Counted from the first letter of the stretch, positions 45,336-56,578 are shown. The stretch is 64,000 nt of DNA from Flavobacterium cyclinae (GCF_021172145.1 NZ_CP089095.1:1426001-1490000), one strand, 5' to 3'. Translations and numbers: made by a program. Notes: generated by a model from the sequence alone, not told the origin.

Positions 45336-48300
45336 TTTATGTATTGCTTTCAAAATTGTATTTTTACTTATAATTCCCAACATGGAAAAGATTATTACTT
45401 TGAAAATAAAAGTTGTGAATTGCTTTCAAAATTGTATTTTTACTTATAATTCCCAACCGGCTCCATTAGAAAAAATGCAGCTTACTGGTTGTGAATTGCT
45501 TTCAAAATTGTATTTTTACTTATAATTCCCAACCCAACTCTTAAAAATCATTTCGCAGTAAGAGTTGTGAATTGCTTTCAAAATTGTATTTTTACTTATA
45601 ATTCCCAACCGCTTTTTCAATCGGTTGTGTAAATCTACAGTTGTGAATTGCTTTCAAAATTGTATTTTTACTTATAATTCCCAACACTTCAACAAAATAC
45701 AAATCCAGAAGAAAGTTGTGAATTGCTTTCAAAATTGTATTTTTACTTATAATTCCCAACAGCCATTGCGGAAAAATTTATAGAATATCAGTTGTGAATT
45801 GCTTTCAAAATTGTATTTTTACTTATAATTCCCAACTACTATAAATGTAGGAATGGCGACTATCGAGTTGTGAATTGCTTTCAAAATTGTATTTTTACTT
45901 ATAATTCCCAACAAGCCGTTAAAGTTTATGTTTAACATGTTGTTGTGAATTGCTTTCAAAATTGTATTTTTACTTATAATTCCCAACTTGGTTTTGTGCC
46001 ATTGTTGAGCCAACTGCGTTGTGAATTGCTTTCAAAATTGTATTTTTACTTATAATTCCCAACTATCCAGATGTAAGCGCAAGTGCTGGTTTAGTTGTGA
46101 ATTGCTTTCAAAATTGTATTTTTACTTATAATTCCCAACTTTGTATAACGATGCCATAAGTATAAACCAGTTGTGAATTGCTTTCAAAATTGTATTTTTA
46201 CTTATAATTCCCAACTTTACCACTTTCAGGCATTATCAAATTGGTGTTGTGAATTGCTTTCAAAATTGTATTTTTACTTATAATTCCCAACTCGGGAACA
46301 ATGGTTTTACGTTCTTAGACGGTTGTGAATTGCTTTCAAAATTGTATTTTTACTTATAATTCCCAACAGTTAACTGATAGCTTTTGATGTGGATGTCGTT
46401 GTGAATTGCTTTCAAAATTGTATTTTTACTTATAATTCCCAACTTGGAAGTGGAATGAAGCTACAAAGCGAGCGTTGTGAATTGCTTTCAAAATTGTATT
46501 TTTACTTATAATTCCCAACAATAGGAAAAATAGTTTTATACGAGCCTTGTTGTGAATTGCTTTCAAAATTGTATTTTTACTTATAATTCCCAACTGTTAA
46601 TTGGCGACCATTATTCCAAATTGAGTTGTGAATTGCTTTCAAAATTGTATTTTTACTTATAATTCCCAACATTGTTTTTGATATAATTATCAAAAGAACC
46701 GTTGTGAATTGCTTTCAAAATTGTATTTTTACTTATAATTCCCAACCAATGATACAAGTAATCAATTTCCCACCAGGTTGTGAATTGCTTTCAAAATTGT
46801 ATTTTTACTTATAATTCCCAACTGTTCCTGCTTTTGGATTTCCTTGTGCATCGTTGTGAATTGCTTTCAAAATTGTATTTTTACTTATAATTCCCAACAA
46901 ACAAATTGCTGATGAATTAGGAATTACAGTTGTGAATTGCTTTCAAAATTGTATTTTTACTTATAATTCCCAACCTTTGTTTTTGGCGTTACTCCGTCCA
47001 TTGGGTTGTGAATTGCTTTCAAAATTGTATTTTTACTTATAATTCCCAACTCAGAATCATCAATAATAAACCAAGCTGCCGTTGTGAATTGCTTTCAAAA
47101 TTGTATTTTTACTTATAATTCCCAACGAATTGCTCCTCAAATGTTTGACCGCTTACGTTGTGAATTGCTTTCAAAATTGTATTTTTACTTATAATTCCCA
47201 ACTTTCTCTGAAGTTTAATAAAACTAATGATAGTTGTGAATTGCTTTCAAAATTGTATTTTTACTTATAATTCCCAACTCTATAAGCTCGTCTTTTCCTG
47301 TTCCTCCGTTGTGAATTGCTTTCAAAATTGTATTTTTACTTATAATTCCCAACGGGATTTCTACCTGTAAGCCTGTAAGCTCAGTTGTGAATTGCTTTCA
47401 AAATTGTATTTTTACTTATAATTCCCAACTGTATTACTTCAAGCATCTGCTCGTAAGTAGTTGTGAATTGCTTTCAAAATTGTATTTTTACTTATAATTC
47501 CCAACCCAAATAGAAGGAGGAATGGCAAATATTTAGTTGTGAATTGCTTTCAAAATTGTATTTTTACTTATAATTCCCAACCTACTTTCGCTTTAGGACT
47601 AAACAAAATAAGTTGTGAATTGCTTTCAAAATTGTATTTTTACTTATAATTCCCAACAAGAGCGAGAAGAAAACGACTTTTACGCAAGTTGTGAATTGCT
47701 TTCAAAATTGTATTTTTACTTATAATTCCCAACACGAAAACGCAGAACCAAGCGATATCAGTAGTTGTGAATTGCTTTCAAAATTGTATTTTTACTTATA
47801 ATTCCCAACAAATTTTTCAAAAGGATTGTCAAATTTAAAGTTGTGAATTGCTTTCAAAATTGTATTTTTACTTATAATTCCCAACCAAAGTATTTCAAAA
47901 ACAAGTTAATGACGGTTGTGAATTGCTTTCAAAATTGTATTTTTACTTATAATTCCCAACTTGTTAAAGGAGAACCACTTGTGTAAGTTGTTGTGAATTG
48001 CTTTCAAAATTGTATTTTTACTTATAATTCCCAACTCACAAATAGGAATACTAACAACTCCCTTGTTGTGAATTGCTTTCAAAATTGTATTTTTACTTAT
48101 AATTCCCAACTTTTGTTTTGAGGGGTTCGGACTTGTTTCTGTTGTGAATTGCTTTCAAAATTGTATTTTTACTTATAATTCCCAACTTTTTCCCAATATT
48201 GTTTTGCTATAATATCGTTGTGAATTGCTTTCAAAATTGTATTTTTACTTATAATTCCCAACTTTAAAACCTAACGACTCCAGGGCGCGGATGTTGTGAA

Positions 48301-50836
48301 TTGCTTTCAAAATTGTATTTTTACTTATAATTCCCAACTGATATCAACTACCAATGTTTTAGAACCTAGTTGTGAATTGCTTTCAAAATTGTATTTTTAC
48401 TTATAATTCCCAACTGCTTTTGTATTAGGATTATTATACATACTGTTGTGAATTGCTTTCAAAATTGTATTTTTACTTATAATTCCCAACAGGGTAGAAA
48501 TTAATAGAGGCACGTCCATAGTTGTGAATTGCTTTCAAAATTGTATTTTTACTTATAATTCCCAACTCGGGTACGCCGTTTATATATTTTACGTCAGTTG
48601 TGAATTGCTTTCAAAATTGTATTTTTACTTATAATTCCCAACGTGGTGGTTCTGCACCAACACCGGCTTCTGGTTGTGAATTGCTTTCAAAATTGTATTT
48701 TTACTTATAATTCCCAACTGTTGTTATTATTTTTTAAAGTTAGGTTTAGTTGTGAATTGCTTTCAAAATTGTATTTTTACTTATAATTCCCAACGCTGCA
48801 TTCGTAGGTATGGCTGTTAAACAAGTTGTGAATTGCTTTCAAAATTGTATTTTTACTTATAATTCCCAACCTACTAATGCCGACATAAATCCCTCAGCAA
48901 GTTGTGAATTGCTTTCAAAATTGTATTTTTACTTATAATTCCCAACAACAGGGATTCTAGATTTAACTACTTACATGTTGTGAATTGCTTTCAAAATTGT
49001 ATTTTTACTTATAATTCCCAACAGCTATATAACTCAACTATGTTAAGTGGTGTTGTGAATTGCTTTCAAAATTGTATTTTTACTTATAATTCCCAACAAG
49101 CTTTAGAAGATGCTGGTGCTAATGCAGTTGTGAATTGCTTTCAAAATTGTATTTTTACTTATAATTCCCAACACTTTTGTTCGTGTTCTCGATGCCAATC
49201 AAGTTGTGAATTGCTTTCAAAATTGTATTTTTACTTATAATTCCCAACGTAATACGTTTTGGCATATCTTCTTTACGGTTGTGAATTGCTTTCAAAATTG
49301 TATTTTTACTTATAATTCCCAACTTGTATGTTGAAGGTAAAACAGCACAAGAGTTGTGAATTGCTTTCAAAATTGTATTTTTACTTATAATTCCCAACGC
49401 CGAAGCCGAAAACAAAGCTTTAAAACTTGTTGTGAATTGCTTTCAAAATTGTATTTTTACTTATAATTCCCAACGCAAGATGCCGACATCATTCAGTTTA
49501 TTTAGTTGTGAATTGCTTTCAAAATTGTATTTTTACTTATAATTCCCAACAGATTTATTGTATTTGTATAATGCGTATTTGTTGTGAATTGCTTTCAAAA
49601 TTGTATTTTTACTTATAATTCCCAACTTATTCTTACGAATGGAAGTAATATCAGAAGTTGTGAATTGCTTTCAAAATTGTATTTTTACTTATAATTCCCA
49701 ACTCGTTTGCGTGCTTCTGCTTCCATTTCAAGTTGTGAATTGCTTTCAAAATTGTATTTTTACTTATAATTCCCAACTGTTCATATTTGTATTTGGTTTT
49801 TGATTAGTTGTGAATTGCTTTCAAAATTGTATTTTTACTTATAATTCCCAACTTCGCTATCTTTCAGCGATGCTAAACGCTCGTTGTGAATTGCTTTCAA
49901 AATTGTATTTTTACTTATAATTCCCAACTTCAAAACACTACCAACACACCACTCAAAAGTTGTGAATTGCTTTCAAAATTGTATTTTTACTTATAATTCC
50001 CAACTCTTACGCCTTGAGTAGTTCCACCGCTTAGTTGTGAATTGCTTTCAAAATTGTATTTTTACTTATAATTCCCAACCTTTTTTACCTGCTTTAGCTG
50101 AATCAATTAGTTGTGAATTGCTTTCAAAATTGTATTTTTACTTATAATTCCCAACTCCATTTCCATATCGAAGGACATGCAGTATGTTGTGAATTGCTTT
50201 CAAAATTGTATTTTTACTTATAATTCCCAACGAAAAGATTATCACAATACACAGCGGTTAAGTTGTGAATTGCTTTCAAAATTGTATTTTTACTTATAAT
50301 TCCCAACAATGTGGCTTTAATTCAGTTGCGGGGTGTGTTGTGAATTGCTTTCAAAATTGTATTTTTACTTATAATTCCCAACCGCAAATCACTTAGCAAT
50401 GGTCTTTTACTGTTGTGAATTGCTTTCAAAATTGTATTTTTACTTATAATTCCCAACATGAAAACCTACGATACGCTGCATGGTATAGTTGTGAATTGCT
50501 TTCAAAATTGTATTTTTACTTATAATTCCCAACTGGCGGACTTGGAAACTCGATAAGCTTTGAGTTGTGAATTGCTTTCAAAATTGTATTTTTACTTATA
50601 ATTCCCAACTGAAACCACACGAAAAAAGGACATTGGATAGTTGTGAATTGCTTTCAAAATTGTATTTTTACTTATAATTCCCAACTTGAACATCATGGTA
50701 TATTTTTCCAATTGCGTTGTGAATTGCTTTCAAAATTGTATTTTTACTTATAATTCCCAACCGCTTCACCTTTTGCAACTAATGCATCTTGTTGTGAATT
50801 GCTTTCAAAATTGTATTTTTACTTATAATTCCCAAC
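45336..50836 (+). CRISPR. Type II-C CRISPR array, 73 repeats and 72 spacers
   Basis: The 46-base repeat begins GTTGTGAATTGCTTTCAAAA and ends CTTATAATTCCCAAC. I counted 72 spacers; total length implies that 17 are 29 nt if the others are 30 nt. The first repeat (45336-45381) has three changes in its first seven bases; I saw no differences in the other copies. The tracrRNA anti-repeat pairs with the 5' part of this plus-strand form, so crRNAs are read on the plus strand, towards cas2 and opposite to the cas genes, as in Neisseria II-C arrays. The degenerate repeat marks the old end, so new spacers should enter at the cas2 side. Frames open across repeats are not genes. Confidence 0.98.
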
Positions 50837-50951
50837 ATACCGCGATATAATCGTTTGATATGTTGGTAGTTATGAGTTTTTTTGAAATTAAAAAAGAGTA
50901 GGTTTTATATGTTGGTAATTAAGTGGTTATGAGTTTTTTTAATCCTGATGA
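50837..50951. promoter_or_regulatory. Cas2-proximal array flank with a 57-bp imperfect duplication
   Basis: This putative leader contains TATGTTGGTA plus GTTATGAGTTTTTTT twice, the latter starting at 50869 and 50926, a 57-bp offset. The first copy starts 32 bases after the last repeat and resembles a decayed repeat start (GTTGTGAATT). It is the expected integration end for new spacers. Confidence 0.5.
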
Positions 50952-51299
50952 CTAAAATAATTCCAATTGTTGAGAAGGTTTATCTGTTTCTATTTGTTTT
51001 TTTCCATAGAAAAGCTCCATCATTCCAAATTGCTTGTCGGTGATTTGCATTACGCCAATTTTGCCATGTTCGGGTAATTTATTTTTTATTCGTTTGGTAT
51101 GTACTTCTGCATTTTCTTTACTAGCACAAAATCGCATATAAATTGAAAATTGGAACATAGAAAAGCCATCGTCCAATAAGTTCTTGCGAAATGTACTGGC
51201 AATTTTACGCTCTTTGCGTGTTTCGGTTGGTAAATCAAAAAATACTAATATCCACAAACTCCTATATTGATTTAAACGGGTATATTGTTCGTCATACAT
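50952..51299 (-). CDS. cas2: CRISPR-associated endoribonuclease-like protein Cas2
   Basis: 115 aa from the ATG at 51299 (MYDEQYTRLNQYRSLWILVFF); an in-frame TTG at 51335 would add 12 residues, but the ATG start gives normal family length. Ferredoxin-like fold with the conserved LVFFDLPTET strand (Asp in DLP), RKNLLDDGFSMFQFSIYMR and KIGVMQITDKQF. Known: Cas2 dimers bridge two Cas1 dimers in the spacer-integration complex. Last gene of cas9-cas1-cas2, with its start five bases from the cas1 stop; the array starts 115 bases downstream. Confidence 0.95.
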   Translation of the reverse strand: MYDEQYTRLNQYRSLWILVFFDLPTETRKERKIASTFRKNLLDDGFSMFQFSIYMRFCASKENAEVHTKRIKNKLPEHGKIGVMQITDKQFGMMELFYGKKQIETDKPSQQLELF

Positions 51300-52188
51300 A
51301 AATAGGGTATAAAATTTTCCTTGCTTTTCCTTCAAAACATTCGTGTAAAGAATGTGTAGTTCTGCTCATCGCAACCATCAAAGGACTATTCTTTCCGTCT
51401 ATATACACATCTATGGTTGCAATGCTTAATAATTGTTTTTTGATTTCGATTGTTAATTCGTCATAATTATCCTCGGTTTGCATAATGTGACAAACAATTA
51501 AATCCACATAAGGACGATAAGGCTCCATAATGTCATCTGCCAAACAATACGCATTGTATTTGTTGCGATGAAAAATGCCTAAAGTGGGTAACATTCCGGA
51601 ACTAACAATTGCTCTTGCGGTAATCGCCCTAAGAATGGCATAACCATAATTCAATAAATTATTGGGAGGGATTCCTTTTTGTCCTCGGGTAAAATTTTCT
51701 ATCTGGATGAGGTTTTGCCAATAAAAAACCGCTGCTCTCGATTCGTGATTGAGTGCATCTCCTGATGTTACTTCTTTTGCCCAAATTTCCATTTTACGGC
51801 AGGGAATTCCTTTTTCTTTTAATAGTCCAGCTTGGTTACTGATTTTAGAACTAATAGTTTGTTGCCACAAATTCTTTTTCAGCGGAACAGAAGCATTAAT
51901 TTGATTTTTAAAACGCTCTGTTTGTTCGGTATGTCCGCTTAAAGGCATCAATAAACCAATAGGCAAATGATATTGATCACAATTGATTAAGGCTACATTA
52001 TTATTGGTCAGTTTTTCTAACAAACCATTCGTAATAGTGATTTGTTGATTTTCTAAAACAATTACTCCAATATCTTCAATAGCGACGGTTTTTGTTTCTT
52101 GTTCCTTGTCGGGATAAGAGATTACAATTTGCTCATTTTTGGTACTCAAATAAGCGGGATTGCCAAAAAAAAGAGTTCTTTTTATCAT
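51292..52188 (-). CDS. cas1: CRISPR-associated integrase Cas1 (type II)
   Basis: 298 aa, standard for type II. Active-site residues visible: E149 (NHESRAAVFYW), H207 (GIFHRNKYN) and E222 (DIMEPYRPYVDL). N-terminal beta domain from residue 1 to about 80. Known: with Cas2 (and Cas9/tracrRNA in type II) it integrates new spacers at the leader end. Separated from cas9 by two bases and adjacent to cas2, so the three are one operon. No Csn2 or Cas4 follows, which makes the system II-C. Confidence 0.97.
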   Translation of the reverse strand: MIKRTLFFGNPAYLSTKNEQIVISYPDKEQETKTVAIEDIGVIVLENQQITITNGLLEKLTNNNVALINCDQYHLPIGLLMPLSGHTEQTERFKNQINASVPLKKNLWQQTISSKISNQAGLLKEKGIPCRKMEIWAKEVTSGDALNHESRAAVFYWQNLIQIENFTRGQKGIPPNNLLNYGYAILRAITARAIVSSGMLPTLGIFHRNKYNAYCLADDIMEPYRPYVDLIVCHIMQTEDNYDELTIEIKKQLLSIATIDVYIDGKNSPLMVAMSRTTHSLHECFEGKARKILYPIYV

Positions 52189-52190
52189 AG

Positions 52191-55100
52191 CTAATATTCG
52201 CCTAGTTGAACAATTTGACCTAAATGATTGATGCGGATTTTTAATAACATTGATAATTCTTTTGGACTTCTTATTCTCTTATAAGCTATATTGTTTAATT
52301 GATTATCATCTAATAATTGCGTTTCCAAATGATGTCTAAAGGTGTAATCTTTTGAGCCTAACTTCTGAACTCTAAACATATTAGGACTAATCAAATGATA
52401 ATTTTCGGGATTAAATAAATCCATTTCTTGCGGATTAAAACTATCCGAAGGGAAAACAAAATATTCGTTTTGTTTCATAGTAAATAAGAATTCCCAGCCT
52501 TTTTCGTGAGATTTATTAATTATCGATAAACCAAGATTCTTTCGAACTACAGCATCATAAAATGAAACTACCTCTTCTTGTAAATTCCCTTTTACATCTC
52601 TGTAGATTGCTACGTGATGATTGTTACCTGTACTCACAAAATCTACAGGAATTGGATTTTCGTTTTCGTCTAAAATTTCATTACCAAAATGGTCTTTTTT
52701 AGTGTGTAAAGCTTGCGCATTACTCACACCACTTATTGTCACTCTTTTTATAGCGATACCTTTTTCTTTGTTTTGCCAAATTGGATTTTCGTCTAGATTG
52801 ACAAATGCTTTTTTGGGATCTCCATTAAATTCATTTAAGCGATTTTGAAGTGTCATTTTTAAACCAATATCAATTACTTTGTCAATTTTTAAATCAGGTG
52901 TTATATCTTTTCGAATGGTATAATCAGGTTCTAACCAAACTATTTTTACCTTTTCAGGAACTATAATATTGTCTTTTAAACTAATATAAATAGGCGTTTT
53001 ATTTAAAGCATTCTTTCCTGTAAAGGCTTTTTTAGGATTATTATCATTTTCTGCCAATCGTTTCAAAAGGGCTTCTCGATATTCTTTTTTAGCTACTTTT
53101 TGAATAATTTCTTCAGTGAAATTGGCATTTACCTTTTCTTCTTTGGTGGCATATTGTTGCAATTTCCCATAAACTGTTTCTTTGTGCAATTGTCCTCTTG
53201 GTGTCAATTGAATTTTCTGATTCGTTCCGCCACTTTTTTTAGTCACATTTTTGTTTTTGGTAACTACTTTGTTCTTGGCTTTATAAGAAATCAAAATACT
53301 TTCGAGTTGTTTTTTGGCTTCTTCTCTAAGATTTGGCATTGGTTCGATGAATCGAAGCTTATTATTTTTATCTCTTTTTAAGTATTTGTTTTCAATTCCA
53401 ATAATCGAATTTCCTTTTTTATCGTTATTAGCTCGGGCATTCAAGTTATTTAAATATTGAATATAAGCGGGTTTAGTAAAAGCAACAGTTATTGCATCCA
53501 TAGCGTGATGGCGATGGTCGTTTCGTTTTGTCCAATCTTTAATTTTATATAAGCGTTCTCCGTTTTTACCTTCTTCAATATGGGTCAAACCTAACTTTTC
53601 ATATTTCTCCCAATTGAGTTCTTTCATCACATCTACCAATTCCCAATCTTCACGAAGTCTATCAGTAACACTACCAATGGTTGCGGTTACATTTCTGGAA
53701 ACTTCTAATAGGATTTCTTTGGCTTTCTTTGCAATATATTGTGTTTCCCTTAATTGTCTGTCAATAAATCCTTCTGGAATTTCATTATCAGCCATCAATA
53801 ATTTGTTTTGCTTGGTTCGGCTAATCTTTCCAAATAAATTTTTTACTCTTTTTTCGAATTGGTCAAATTCTTCCGGAGTCAACTTTTCTTGAAGAAAAGA
53901 ATAAGCAGTTTTATTGCTTTTATCGATGTTCAATTGACGCTCACAAATCGTTTTATTCGAAAAGCTATCATCGAATAAACGAGATTTTGGAATAATATGT
54001 TCAATGTCATAGTCTTTTGTAAATAGTTTTGAGGGTTCTATTGGTTTACCAGTATAAATCGAAATACCATCGCATTCTCTCCAAAGTTTATAACGAATTA
54101 TGTCATTTCTAGTGACGCGATTAATTCCAAATTCAGTGTGTAATAATTTTCTAATCTGGTCGTGTTCAGCTGTACTTTTATTGATAGCTTTTGTCATTTC
54201 GCTACGCTGTTCGTTGTTGTTTTTCAACTCACGAGCCAATTCTACTCTAATTTCATCGGGTTTACCCATTATAGGGTCTTTAATGATGGCATTAATGACA
54301 TTAATCATCTGATTTAGAATTTTTTCTACTACAGGATTTCTAAGGCTGTTTTTCTTCAGTAATTCAAGAGTGTCTTTTAGAATTCTATCGTTATTTTTCT
54401 CGGTTGTTAATGATGATGAATGATTATAACCTACCAAAGTACAAGCCTTGTCATAAACATGACCGTCCATCAAATGAGGTAAGACTTTTTTGATAGCTTT
54501 TGCACTTAGGCTTCCATAATCAGCTTGTAAGCTAAGGTTTAAAAGAAAAGGTATGTGACTTTCTTTAAAACCAAATTTGGTAATCAAGTTTTTTTTTAGG
54601 CTTTCATCTTCTTCTGCAGAATAAAGTAAATGCCATAATTGATAATAGGGCTGTTTGTCAAAATTATTTCCTTGAATAGTTGAATTAAATTCTAAAATAT
54701 CAGGATTTATACCCGTAGCTTCAAAAATTTTAGAAGTACTCTTTTTAATTTCAGATGCATTCATTTTAGAAAAATTCAAGTCATAACCTTCTATTTCAAT
54801 AATTTTTTCAAAAGCTTTATAGAGCGCTGTATTCGTTCTGTTTCCTTCTATTTTTTTAAAATTCACAGAATGGCTCCCTTTTTTCAGTTCACAAAAATTC
54901 ATTAATTGAATATCAGTTAAATTATCATTAAACTGAAGCTCATCTGCAATTTGCTGTTTTAGTTCATCACCTAATAAAAAAGTTTCTTTTGTTATCTCGT
55001 TTTTAATAACAATATTATTTAAATTTTGCCAAATTCTAAATTCCTGAAATAGAGGAGAAGATTTGGGAATAGCTTTATGACCTTTTTCAAATTCACAATT

Positions 55101-56228
55101 ACTTATTAAGTGTTTTTGTGATTTTAATTTTCTTTGATAGAAAATCGTAATATCTCTGATATCTGATTTAAGTTTATCATTCAATTCAGGGTGAAATTTT
55201 GATTGCATTTCCCAAATTTTTTCGAATTCATCTAAATAATCTTGACGGTAAAACACTTGGTTTTTAAGTTTGGTATGTGCATCATCTTGTAGTTGTTTGT
55301 ATAAAAACTGACCAACCGTTTCTTGATTAAAGTATAATTCTTTACTTCGGTCACTAATAGCGCCTAGATATCCACTAGATTGGTTTATTTGATTGTTGAT
55401 TTCGGTAATAATAAAGGCTAAAGCGTTTAAGTCTACTTTATTGTTTAAAGCTTCATTTCTCCATTTATAATGTTGTAATTTGGTTTCATCTCTAGTTCCT
55501 TTGTTTTCAGCTAGAGGTATATTTAAAATTTTTGAAAAATATTGTGATGTGACTGTTCTAGATTTGTCTTTAATTTCATTTAATAACTTTTCATTACAAA
55601 TTTCAGGATAAAATTTATTTTGAAATTTAATTATTCTTTCTAGTTCTTTTTGTAAATCAGAACGATAAAAATCTGGAACAAATTTTTTACCCTTAAGTAA
55701 AGAATTATAAATCCATTGGCCAGGAGTGAGATTGTTCTCGAAAATTTCTTTTGCAATTTTCATTCCGTCGATAGCATCACCTTCATCTGCTGTTTTTGCT
55801 TTTCTACTACTTTTATAACCTCTTTTTTTATTAAGCATTAACAAGACTTGAACCAGTTCTTCTTTGGTTACTTCTTCTACAGCTGCTTTGGCTCTTAACT
55901 GATAAGATGAAAAAGTGGATTTCTTGCCTGTTTCTGCATAAACATAATTTGATGAAATAAAATTTACTTCTCTAAATGTTTGCAATAATGCACTTCGTCT
56001 TTGTTTAAAACGTTGTAGGCCTCTTCTAGCGCCACGCTTTAAAGTTCTGTTCGCATTTATTGAAATTGTATTTCCTTTTTTAAAATCCGCTTCTTCATCA
56101 GTAGTAAGAGGAACAATTCTAACTCCAGCACTTATTATTTTTGATGTTTCATTATCTGTTTCGGCTTCATTAATAAAAGCCCATCCTATTGATGTAGTAC
56201 CTAAATCTAGACCTAATATTTTTTTCAT
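52191..56228 (-). CDS. cas9: Cas9 endonuclease (type II-C)
   Basis: 1345 aa, within the longer II-C class of Bacteroidota. RuvC-I ILGLDLGTTSIGWAF with D8; Arg-rich bridge helix at about 60-80 (NRTLKRGARRGLQRFKQRR); large helical recognition lobe to about 640; RuvC-II IRVELARE with E663; HNH YDIEHIIPKSRLFDDSFSNK with D741, H744 and N758; RuvC-III HHAMDAITVAF with H908 and D911; then wedge and PAM-interacting regions to 1345. All catalytic residues are present and the frame is intact. Known: RNA-guided double-strand cleavage of phage and plasmid DNA. First gene of the operon; the tracrRNA lies upstream on the other strand, and one shared-operator promoter (56532-56578) points at it. Confidence 0.98.
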   Translation of the reverse strand: MKKILGLDLGTTSIGWAFINEAETDNETSKIISAGVRIVPLTTDEEADFKKGNTISINANRTLKRGARRGLQRFKQRRSALLQTFREVNFISSNYVYAETGKKSTFSSYQLRAKAAVEEVTKEELVQVLLMLNKKRGYKSSRKAKTADEGDAIDGMKIAKEIFENNLTPGQWIYNSLLKGKKFVPDFYRSDLQKELERIIKFQNKFYPEICNEKLLNEIKDKSRTVTSQYFSKILNIPLAENKGTRDETKLQHYKWRNEALNNKVDLNALAFIITEINNQINQSSGYLGAISDRSKELYFNQETVGQFLYKQLQDDAHTKLKNQVFYRQDYLDEFEKIWEMQSKFHPELNDKLKSDIRDITIFYQRKLKSQKHLISNCEFEKGHKAIPKSSPLFQEFRIWQNLNNIVIKNEITKETFLLGDELKQQIADELQFNDNLTDIQLMNFCELKKGSHSVNFKKIEGNRTNTALYKAFEKIIEIEGYDLNFSKMNASEIKKSTSKIFEATGINPDILEFNSTIQGNNFDKQPYYQLWHLLYSAEEDESLKKNLITKFGFKESHIPFLLNLSLQADYGSLSAKAIKKVLPHLMDGHVYDKACTLVGYNHSSSLTTEKNNDRILKDTLELLKKNSLRNPVVEKILNQMINVINAIIKDPIMGKPDEIRVELARELKNNNEQRSEMTKAINKSTAEHDQIRKLLHTEFGINRVTRNDIIRYKLWRECDGISIYTGKPIEPSKLFTKDYDIEHIIPKSRLFDDSFSNKTICERQLNIDKSNKTAYSFLQEKLTPEEFDQFEKRVKNLFGKISRTKQNKLLMADNEIPEGFIDRQLRETQYIAKKAKEILLEVSRNVTATIGSVTDRLREDWELVDVMKELNWEKYEKLGLTHIEEGKNGERLYKIKDWTKRNDHRHHAMDAITVAFTKPAYIQYLNNLNARANNDKKGNSIIGIENKYLKRDKNNKLRFIEPMPNLREEAKKQLESILISYKAKNKVVTKNKNVTKKSGGTNQKIQLTPRGQLHKETVYGKLQQYATKEEKVNANFTEEIIQKVAKKEYREALLKRLAENDNNPKKAFTGKNALNKTPIYISLKDNIIVPEKVKIVWLEPDYTIRKDITPDLKIDKVIDIGLKMTLQNRLNEFNGDPKKAFVNLDENPIWQNKEKGIAIKRVTISGVSNAQALHTKKDHFGNEILDENENPIPVDFVSTGNNHHVAIYRDVKGNLQEEVVSFYDAVVRKNLGLSIINKSHEKGWEFLFTMKQNEYFVFPSDSFNPQEMDLFNPENYHLISPNMFRVQKLGSKDYTFRHHLETQLLDDNQLNNIAYKRIRSPKELSMLLKIRINHLGQIVQLGEY

Positions 56229-56326
56229 TCTATTTATTTTGGTTTTAAACTTAATTAAAATAAAATAATTTATTTTACGGAAAACCGTATTGGGATATTA
56301 AAAATTATTTTGTAATATTGTATTAT

Positions 56327-56406
56327 AATTTTGAAGCAATTCACAATAAGGATTATTCCGTTGTGAAAACATTCAAAGCGGCATCCATAAGTTGTCGCTT
56401 TTTTTA
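56327..56406 (+). ncRNA. tracrRNA
   Basis: The anti-repeat AATTTTGAAGCAATTCACAA (56327-56346) pairs with the first 20 or so bases of the plus-strand repeat with one bulged U. Next comes the II-C-type nexus (TAAGGATTATTCC), then GTTGTGAAAACATTC, and a terminator hairpin AAGCGGCA/TGTCGCTT with seven T (56399-56405). The 5' end is uncertain: TTGGGA at 56290 hints at a longer, degenerate full-length anti-repeat. The gene is divergent from cas9 and would be overlapped by any cas9 transcript from the 56532 promoter. Confidence 0.9.
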
Positions 56407-56531
56407 TTTAAAACAGTTTCATGTTTATTAAATTATTTTCATTAGAGTTTGATTATTCTTTTGTTTATTTTAAAAATAGAATTTCAAATTACTATAGCAA
56501 GAAGGAATTTAAGGAAAAGCTATTTTAATAG

Positions 56532-56578
56532 CTAATTTAGCTTTAATAATTTAAATTACAATTACGTATAAATACCTA
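56532..56578 (-). promoter_or_regulatory. Shared-operator promoter pointing at cas9 (antisense to tracrRNA)
   Basis: Plus-strand TACGTATAAATACCTA (56563-56578) is exactly 23 bp from the minus-strand -7-like box TAAATTAG (56532-56539). Transcripts would start near 56525, run through the tracrRNA gene in antisense and reach cas9 at 56228 with a leader of about 300 bases. No frame of useful length lies between. The rest of 56407-56814 holds no gene I can support. Confidence 0.5.

Noticed and set aside
45819..49415. Open frames of 64-86 codons inside the CRISPR array on both strands
   Set aside because: They are translations of the repeat itself (recurring ISKNTILKAIHN or NCFQNCIFTYN units) broken only by spacers; not genes.
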